A stretch of 64,000 bases of DNA, from assembly GCA_934096805.1 (NCBI GenBank), contig CAKOMW010000001.1:124001-188000 (forward strand). The letters are read 5' to 3'. Position 1 is the stretch's first letter; each line of letters starts with the position of its first letter. Positions 58,507 to 64,000 of this stretch are shown here, piece by piece. Under the pieces are notes generated by a model. That model did not search any database. It was given only the letters and a program-made list of their open reading frames with translations, and had not been told where the DNA came from. The DNA is from an uncultured Bacilli bacterium. Lineage in GTDB: Bacteria > Bacillota_I > Bacilli_A > RF39 > UBA660. Made by a program: the position numbers and the translations under genes.

Positions 58507-60102
58507 TTATAGTGTTGGGTATACTGATGGTCCTAGAGGTAGGCCTATTAAGTACCATGCTACTATTATTAATATCCAGACTAGGCTCATCCATATAAAG
58601 TATGGCATCATTAATTTTATACCATCTCTTATTCCATATGTTTTGTTTTTATCTTTATTGTATATATTTAAGTATCCTACGTATACAACGAAATAAGCTA
58701 GGACTGGGGTTATTCCGTTTGTCATTGATTCTGATGCTCTAAATATAAATTGTGAAAATTGGGGTGATATATTTAGTTGCATTAGCATTGGCACCAATAC
58801 TGGAGAAATAATAACCCATTTTGACATTGATGATGGCATGAATATGTTACAGATTGCTATTATTACTATTGCTACTAGAACTAAGGCTAATCCTGATAAT
58901 GGTAACATCTTTAAAAAGTTAGTTAATGATACTACAATTATTGTTGGAATATTTGTTTCTTTTAATATTGAAATGAATTGTGATGCAAAGAAAATCATTA
59001 AAAGAATGGTTCCCAGCGATGATAGTCCTTCACCGGTTTTATTTATTAGGTCTTTATCACTTTTAATTGTTTTTGCTCCAACACCATATGCTATTCCTGT
59101 TATTATAAAGAATAATGATAATAGATAGGTAAATCCATCTTGAAAATAAGAGTTTTCTCCGAATAATTGATCTACGTATGCTTTTTCATTTAAGTCTAAG
59201 AGCATTCCTGATAATGGTAGGCCTGGTATTATCATGTATATGAATATTAATAATACTATTAATGCTGATATTTTTGCATATTTTGAACCTTTTTTTTCTC
59301 TTTCTTCTTCTTTTATTTTCTTTTGTTCTTCGTATTGTAAGTCTAAGTATTCTATTTCTTTTGTTTTTCCTAATTCATCATGTTTTTTTGACATGTATCT
59401 TCCAAGTTTTTTAACGACTATTTTTTCTGTTATGATAGTTCCGGTGAATGCTAGGATAATGCAAGATGCTATCATTATGAATAGATTAGATGTCATTCTT
59501 ACATAGAATGTTTCATCTATTAGTCGTGCTGCCTTGGCTGTATATGGAATTAGATTGATATCTATGGAGCCTACAAAGAAGCTTATGCTATAGCCAAATG
59601 CTACTCCGGCAAAGGCTGTTGCTATTCCTACTAATGGGTTTCTTCCGTTGAAAAGGAATAGAAGGGCTCCTAGCGGTATTAATAAAGCATATCCTACTTC
59701 ATTTATTATGCTTGAAAATATTGCTGCTATCATTATTAGGAATGTAATAAATCTAGGATTGAATTTACTTAATCTTCTTTTTAAGAAGGTTTGAATCAGC
59801 CCTGTTGCATCTGCTACTTTTATTCCTATTAGTGTAATTATTAACGTTGACAGTGTTGTAAAGCTTATAAAGTTAGTTGCTGCATTTGAAATTACTTTTT
59901 TTACTCCATCGTAGCTTAGCATGTTTGTTACTGTTATTATTGTTTGTTCTAACTTATTTGTTTGAGTATTAATACTGTTATAGGTTGCGGATACATTTAG
60001 CATTGATAGTATTGCACTTAGTATTAATACTATTGCTGTTAGAATTAAAAAGCCTGTTATAGGATGAAATTTTATTGGTTTATTTTTCTTTTTTTTGGCC
60101 AT
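58507..60102 (-). CDS. AbgT-family transporter
   Basis: 531 aa, about twelve membrane segments. AbgT features: FTTLSTLIITLIGIKVADATGLIQTFLKR, SSIINEVGYALLIPLGALLF, GVAFGYSISFFVGSIDINLIPY and NIFMPSSMSKWVIISPVLVP. The family includes p-aminobenzoyl-glutamate importers and sulfonamide exporters; direction and substrate are unknown. It separates ychF from DUF951. Confidence 0.88.
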   Translation of the reverse strand: MAKKKKNKPIKFHPITGFLILTAIVLILSAILSMLNVSATYNSINTQTNKLEQTIITVTNMLSYDGVKKVISNAATNFISFTTLSTLIITLIGIKVADATGLIQTFLKRRLSKFNPRFITFLIMIAAIFSSIINEVGYALLIPLGALLFLFNGRNPLVGIATAFAGVAFGYSISFFVGSIDINLIPYTAKAARLIDETFYVRMTSNLFIMIASCIILAFTGTIITEKIVVKKLGRYMSKKHDELGKTKEIEYLDLQYEEQKKIKEEEREKKGSKYAKISALIVLLIFIYMIIPGLPLSGMLLDLNEKAYVDQLFGENSYFQDGFTYLLSLFFIITGIAYGVGAKTIKSDKDLINKTGEGLSSLGTILLMIFFASQFISILKETNIPTIIVVSLTNFLKMLPLSGLALVLVAIVIIAICNIFMPSSMSKWVIISPVLVPMLMQLNISPQFSQFIFRASESMTNGITPVLAYFVVYVGYLNIYNKDKNKTYGIRDGIKLMMPYFIWMSLVWILIIVAWYLIGLPLGPSVYPTL

Positions 60103-60105
60103 ATG

Positions 60106-60294
60106 CTACTCCTTTACTATTTTTTTTAATTTTTTATTGAATTCTATTCTTGGTATCATTACTTCTCTCTTACAATTTAAACATTTTATTTTGATGTCGG
60201 CTCCTAATCGTGTTATTTCCCATAGGTTTGTTCCACATGGATGTTGTTTTTTCATTATTACTTGGGTTCCGATGTTATATTTTTTAGTTTCCAT
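60106..60294 (-). CDS. DUF951 protein (YyzM-like)
   Basis: 62 aa with a zinc-binding pair KKQHPCG and KCLNCKREVMIPR, as in the DUF951 family. In Bacillus the gene yyzM sits between spo0J and ychF, the same neighbourhood. Role unknown. It overlaps the end of mscS by eleven bases. Confidence 0.88.
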   Translation of the reverse strand: METKKYNIGTQVIMKKQHPCGTNLWEITRLGADIKIKCLNCKREVMIPRIEFNKKLKKIVKE

Positions 60295-61069
60295 TTCTTA
60301 CCTCAACTATGTTGTAAGGAATAGATACTTTTGCCTTATCGTAAGTTTCTTTTATTATCATGTTCATTTGTCTTAGCGTTGTATAACGTTGGTCTTTTTT
60401 TGTGATTAGGGATATTCTATATTTTATACTTGAATCATCAAATGATTGGATACCTAATATTTTTATGTCTTTTACTTTATCTGGTATGGTTTCTTCAGCT
60501 TTTTGTTTAATGCTTTCTAATAATTTTAAAGCTTTTTCATTTGATATTTCATAGGGAACTGGTAAATCAAGAACAATTGTTGGTTTTTCTTTGGAATAGT
60601 TTGTTACTTCGGTGATGTTTCTATTAGCTATTGTTACTATTTGTGATTCTAGTGTTTTTAGAACTGTAGATCTTAGGCCTAAGTCTACTATTGTTCCTTG
60701 ATAATTATTTATTTTTACTTCATCTCCAATGTCATATTGGTTTTCTATTATAATGAACATTCCTGATAGAACATCTTTCATTATGTCTTGTAGGGCTAAA
60801 CCGATAATTACTGATACTATTCCTAATCCAGCAATAATTGATGTTACATTTATTCCTAGAATTGTTAGCAGTTTTAATATTAGTAAAATTATTATGACGT
60901 ATTTTGCTATATTTACTATTAATTTCTTAATTGTTTGTTGTCTTTTGTTTATTTTTTCTTTGCTTGCTAATAATAGTTTTTTTATTGTAATATATATTGC
61001 TGCACCAATTAGGATAAAAATTATTAATTCGTGAATGTTATTTTTTAATAAAAATTCTGTAAATTTCAT
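60284..61069 (-). CDS. mscS: Mechanosensitive channel of the MscS family
   Basis: 261 aa. Membrane helices at the N-terminus; the pore helix (IIAGLGIVSVIIGLALQDIMKDVLSG) and the MscS domain (NQYDIGDEVKINNYQGTIVDLGLRSTVLKT). Opens when the membrane is stretched and releases solutes. Overlaps DUF951, 8 bases after parB. Confidence 0.93.
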   Translation of the reverse strand: MKFTEFLLKNNIHELIIFILIGAAIYITIKKLLLASKEKINKRQQTIKKLIVNIAKYVIIILLILKLLTILGINVTSIIAGLGIVSVIIGLALQDIMKDVLSGMFIIIENQYDIGDEVKINNYQGTIVDLGLRSTVLKTLESQIVTIANRNITEVTNYSKEKPTIVLDLPVPYEISNEKALKLLESIKQKAEETIPDKVKDIKILGIQSFDDSSIKYRISLITKKDQRYTTLRQMNMIIKETYDKAKVSIPYNIVEVRNGN

Positions 61070-61077
61070 TTTTTCAC

Positions 61078-61971
61078 CTACTTATCATAATTCATTATTT
61101 CTAGTATTCTATTTAGATCATTATCGTTTTCATATTTTATTTCTATTTTTCTATTATTTAGCTTTACTTTTGTTCCAAAATAGTCTGATAGCTGTCTTTC
61201 TAAGTCAATATATTCGCTTGGTTTTTCTTTATGTTGTTTGTTTATTTTGTTTTTTCTTTCGTATTCGGTGTCGTTTGATGATAGTTGTTCCAGTTGTCTT
61301 ACACTTAAATTGTCATTTATTGTTTTGGCCGCTAAAGTTTCTATTTTTACTTTATCTTCTAGCTTTGATAGGACTCTAGCATGACCCATAGTAATTTTGT
61401 TGTTGACGATTAAATCTTTTATTGATTCTGGTAGGTTTAGAATTCCTAAAATATTTGTGATGTGGCTTCTTGATTTTCCTACTTTTTTAGCTAGTTGTTC
61501 TTGGTTTAAATTTAGTGTTTGCATTAGGTTTTTATATGCTTCAGCTTCTTCGATGGGGTTCAAGTTTTCTCTTTGAAGGTTTTCAAGGACTGCGATTTCC
61601 ATCATTTGTTCATCTGTGAAGTTTCTTATAATTGCCGGAATAGTTTCTTTTCCCGCTAATTTTGAAGCACGATATCTTCTTTCTCCCGCTACTATTTCAT
61701 ATCCTTTGATACTTTTCTTTACAATTATTGGTTGAAATACTCCATGTTCTTTTATTGATTCTGCTAATTCTTGTAGTGCTTCTTCGTCAAATATTTTTCT
61801 TGGTTGGTATGGGTTGGTTCTTAAATCTGATATTTTTATTTCTTTTACTTCGTCTAGTTCTACTGTTTCCATTATTTTTTCTTCTACTTTGTTGTAGTTT
61901 ATATCTTCAATATTAAACAGTTCTTCCAGCCCTATTCCTAGTGCTCTTCTTGATTTATTATTTGTTTCCAT
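61078..61971 (-). CDS. parB: Chromosome-partition protein ParB (Spo0J)
   Basis: 297 aa CTPase that loads at parS. Motifs NPYQPRKIFDEEALQELAESI, VAGERRYRASKLAGKETIPAI (CTP site), LENLQRENLNPIEEA, and the helix-turn-helix LAKKVGKSRSHITNILGIL. Overlaps parA by 14 bases. No TGTTTCACGTGAAACA parS was seen in the window. Confidence 0.96.
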   Translation of the reverse strand: METNNKSRRALGIGLEELFNIEDINYNKVEEKIMETVELDEVKEIKISDLRTNPYQPRKIFDEEALQELAESIKEHGVFQPIIVKKSIKGYEIVAGERRYRASKLAGKETIPAIIRNFTDEQMMEIAVLENLQRENLNPIEEAEAYKNLMQTLNLNQEQLAKKVGKSRSHITNILGILNLPESIKDLIVNNKITMGHARVLSKLEDKVKIETLAAKTINDNLSVRQLEQLSSNDTEYERKNKINKQHKEKPSEYIDLERQLSDYFGTKVKLNNRKIEIKYENDNDLNRILEIMNYDK

Positions 61972-62737
61972 TTGCTTCGATCACCTCTTTCGCTAAATTT
62001 AGGTATGCTTCAGACCCTCTGCTTTTTGGGTCATAAGCAATAATTGGTTTTCCGTGTGATGGTGCTTCTGTTAATCTGATTAATCTTGGTATTATTGTAT
62101 TGTATACTTTATCTTTAAAGTATTTTCTTATTTCTTCTACTACTTCTAGACCAAGGTTTGTTCTTACATCTAACATTGTTAATAGAACTCCTTCGATTGC
62201 TAGGTTTGGATTTAGATTTGCTTGTGTGTACATTATTGCTTTTAATAGTTGGGTAATTCCCTCTAGAGCAAAGAACTCACATTGAACTGGTATTATTACT
62301 GAATCTGATGCTGTTAGAGCATTGGTGGTTATTATTCCTAATGAAGGAGGGCAATCTATTATAATGTAATCATAGTCTTCTTTTATTTTACTCAAATGTG
62401 TTTTTAGTTGCTCCGCTTTTGAAGTTGCTGTTTCTTTATGTTCTAATTCTATGTCAATTCCTGCAAGGTTTATGTTTGCTGGTAAAACGTAAAGGTTTTT
62501 ATATTTTGTTTTTATTATCGTTTCTTCAATTGTAGCAGTGTCATTTAAAACATTGTATATACTTTTTTCGATTTCTCCCTTATTTATTCCTATCCCAGTT
62601 GTTGCATTACATTGTGGATCTAAATCTATTAATAATACTTTTTTATTTAAAAGGGCTAGTGATGCCGATAAATTTATACTTGTTGTTGTTTTACCTACTC
62701 CACCTTTTTGATTTATTAATGATATTACTTTTCCCAT
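61958..62737 (-). CDS. parA: Chromosome-partition ATPase ParA (Soj)
   Basis: 259 aa ParA/MinD-type ATPase. Deviant Walker A KGGVGKTTTSINLSASL near residue 10, Walker A' in VLLIDLDPQCNATTG, and VVEEIRKYFKDKVY. It moves or regulates origin regions with ParB; in Bacillus Soj also controls DnaA. Start at 62737 follows AGGTGGTAACA. Confidence 0.97.
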   Translation of the reverse strand: MGKVISLINQKGGVGKTTTSINLSASLALLNKKVLLIDLDPQCNATTGIGINKGEIEKSIYNVLNDTATIEETIIKTKYKNLYVLPANINLAGIDIELEHKETATSKAEQLKTHLSKIKEDYDYIIIDCPPSLGIITTNALTASDSVIIPVQCEFFALEGITQLLKAIMYTQANLNPNLAIEGVLLTMLDVRTNLGLEVVEEIRKYFKDKVYNTIIPRLIRLTEAPSHGKPIIAYDPKSRGSEAYLNLAKEVIEANGNK

Positions 62738-62852
62738 TTTGTTACCACCTATTTCTTTTTTTACTATATATATTTTACCAAATAATTTTCTTTTTTTAAA
62801 GGGGTATTTTTTGTTTTTGGTTATAGTTTTGATTTTTATTTTTTTTGATATT

Positions 62853-62880
62853 AAAAAATACCTTTTGTTTAGGTATTTTA
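62853..62880 (-). terminator. Terminator of the noc gene
   Basis: AAAATACCT/AGGTATTTT stem with T-run, overlapping the stop codon. Confidence 0.8.
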
Positions 62881-64000
62881 GTATTTGTTTTTATCTATTT
62901 TTATTATTATTTGATAGACATTATCTAAGTCAAATTCTTGGACATCAATATTAAAGCCAAACTTTTCTGTATTTTGAACTGCTTGTCTTACATTATTTAT
63001 AGCAAAGCGTAAATCATATACTTGATTGTAATTGGTTTCTTCTTGTTTTGGTTGGGTTTCTATGTTTTCTGATATTGGTTGTGGTGAATTCGCTGTTTCT
63101 TGTTTGTTGATTTCAGGAATTGAACTTACTTGTTCGTTTTGGATTCCTACTGTATTTACAACTGGAGTTGTTGGTTGGTTTGTATTTTCAGGTGTTGTAG
63201 TATTTATTACAGGAATGCTTATTGGTGCCTGTTGATTTACATTTTCATTGGAAATTGTTGGATTGCTTGGAACTGGTATTGGTTGAGGTTCCTCTGGTGA
63301 AATTTTATTTTCTGGTTGTAGTGATTGTTCCCTTAGCATATCAAAAATGTTTTTTGGCGCTTGTTGGACTTCTTCTGCTGGGGTTGGTTGATTTGGTTTC
63401 ATGGTTGAAATTGTTTGTTCATTTGGTGTTGGAATTGTAACAGGCGTTACTTGTTGAAGACTGTCCGTTTCTTTGTTTTCTAAATTGGTTGTCAGAGATA
63501 CTTCTGGCTGTTTTATTTCTTCTTTTGGCTCCTCAACTGGTTTTTTACCTGTTAGACTCATTATTTCTTCATCTAATTGTCTAACTGTTAGTCTATTAAT
63601 GATTACTTGGTTTAATAGTTTTTTTTGTTCTTCTAAATTTGGAACATTTAAAAGACTTCTTGCATGTCTCTCTGATATCTGTTTGTTTAATAAGGCTGTT
63701 TGAACTTCTTCTGCTAGGTTAAGTAATCTTAATTTATTTGCGACAGTTGATTGTGATTTCCCAAGGTTTGCTGCTAATTCTTCCTGAGTAATATTATCTA
63801 ATTTTAGAATTGTCTGATAAGTTTTTGCTTCTTCAATTGGGGTTAAGTCTGACCTTTGAAGGTTTTCTAATAGTGCTATTTTAGCAGCTTCTTTATCATC
63901 TATATCTCTTATTAGGGCTGGAATTGTTTGTTTTCCTGCTAATTGCGAAGCACGGAATCTTCTTTCTCCTGCAATTATTTCATATTTGTCGCCTATTTTT
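62878..64000 (-). CDS. noc: ParB-like protein Noc, 5' end beyond window, long Pro/Gln linker
   Basis: At least 373 aa visible; the start lies beyond 64000. The visible N-side is the ParB/Noc domain: IIAGERRFRASQLAGKQTIP, ALLENLQRSDLTPIEEA, the helix-turn-helix LAANLGKSQSTVANKLRLL and SERHARSLL. Then about 150 residues of Pro, Gln, Asn, Thr and Glu with many PQP and NTT runs, and finally a short C-terminal domain (VYDLRFAINNVRQAVQNTEK). Order noc, parA, parB is that of Bacillus. The linker is unusually long for this family. Nucleoid occlusion is inferred. Confidence 0.85.
   Translation of the reverse strand, partial: KIGDKYEIIAGERRFRASQLAGKQTIPALIRDIDDKEAAKIALLENLQRSDLTPIEEAKTYQTILKLDNITQEELAANLGKSQSTVANKLRLLNLAEEVQTALLNKQISERHARSLLNVPNLEEQKKLLNQVIINRLTVRQLDEEIMSLTGKKPVEEPKEEIKQPEVSLTTNLENKETDSLQQVTPVTIPTPNEQTISTMKPNQPTPAEEVQQAPKNIFDMLREQSLQPENKISPEEPQPIPVPSNPTISNENVNQQAPISIPVINTTTPENTNQPTTPVVNTVGIQNEQVSSIPEINKQETANSPQPISENIETQPKQEETNYNQVYDLRFAINNVRQAVQNTEKFGFNIDVQEFDLDNVYQIIIKIDKNKY

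Noticed and set aside
61078..64000. Search for parS sites around parB and parA
   Set aside because: TGTTTCACGTGAAACA was not found by eye, nor a Noc site ATTTCCCGGGAAAT; a computed search is needed to be sure.

Overview
This 64 kb window looks like the chromosome of a very AT-rich (about 30% GC by eye) walled Firmicute. It most resembles the Bacilli branch near the Mollicutes/Erysipelotrichia, for example uncultured gut lineages of the RF39 type; that placement is inference from gene content and order. Evidence for Bacilli: gltX-cysS-mrnC-rlmB-sigH order, secG-rnr-smpB-ssrA order, miaB next to cotE, rpiB-DUF1146-SpoIIQ-like-mbl order, and noc-parA-parB followed by mscS/DUF951/ychF. A peptidoglycan wall is implied by murA, murI, tagO, mbl, an L,D-transpeptidase and a FemA/X-like ligase. 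Of the stop codons read, only gltX ends in TGA; all others are TAA or TAG.

Nearly every gene is on the minus strand; only murI and the FemX-like gene are on the plus strand. The right end (noc, parA, parB) is normally close to oriC in Bacilli, so the minus-strand genes would run with replication moving leftward. No phage, IS element or CRISPR array was seen.

Layout from left to right: (1) 1-2.8 kb, partial valS behind a valine T-box, plus a 34-aa membrane peptide. (2) 2.8-11.2 kb, uvrA-lgt-trxB, a histidine-kinase-like protein with no phospho-His, and an acyl-CoA-synthetase-like gene. (3) 11.3-20 kb, clpC, gltX, cysS, YugP-type protease, mrnC, rlmB, sigH and two unknown proteins. (4) 20-25.9 kb, YfcC transporter, lysS with a T-box, rpmE, murA and a HAD nucleotidase. 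(5) 26-29.5 kb, two large unknown surface proteins: one Cys/Tyr/Trp-rich with tandem repeats, one with an internal lipobox-like site and a poly-Asn tract. (6) 29.5-36.1 kb, pssA, HD hydrolase, DUF1287, uvrB, CDF transporter, a flavin-reductase-like gene, hpf and a cold-shock gene. (7) 36.2-38.5 kb, a compact agr-like locus: six-TM sensor-like protein without a kinase, a 30-aa peptide gene overlapping its 3' end in another frame, a short AgrB-like protease, a small HTH protein and a LytTR regulator whose receiver has Glu where Asp is expected. (8) 38.6-47 kb, tagO, mbl, SpoIIQ-like gene, DUF1146, rpiB, dusB, lipoprotein, cotE, L,D-transpeptidase, miaB. (9) 47-53.6 kb, ankyrin protein, tRNA-Thr, murI, tmRNA, an XRE/ImmA-like regulator, smpB, rnr, secG. 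(10) 53.7-64 kb, Na/Ca exchanger, eno, FemX, ychF, AbgT transporter, DUF951, mscS, parB, parA, partial noc.

The most unusual region is the agr-like locus at 36.2-38.5 kb. Its sensor, peptide and protease parts are present but the usual phosphotransfer residues are not, which suggests a peptide-signalling circuit without a kinase. The CotE, SpoIIQ-like and SigH genes suggest that this lineage sporulates or did so recently.
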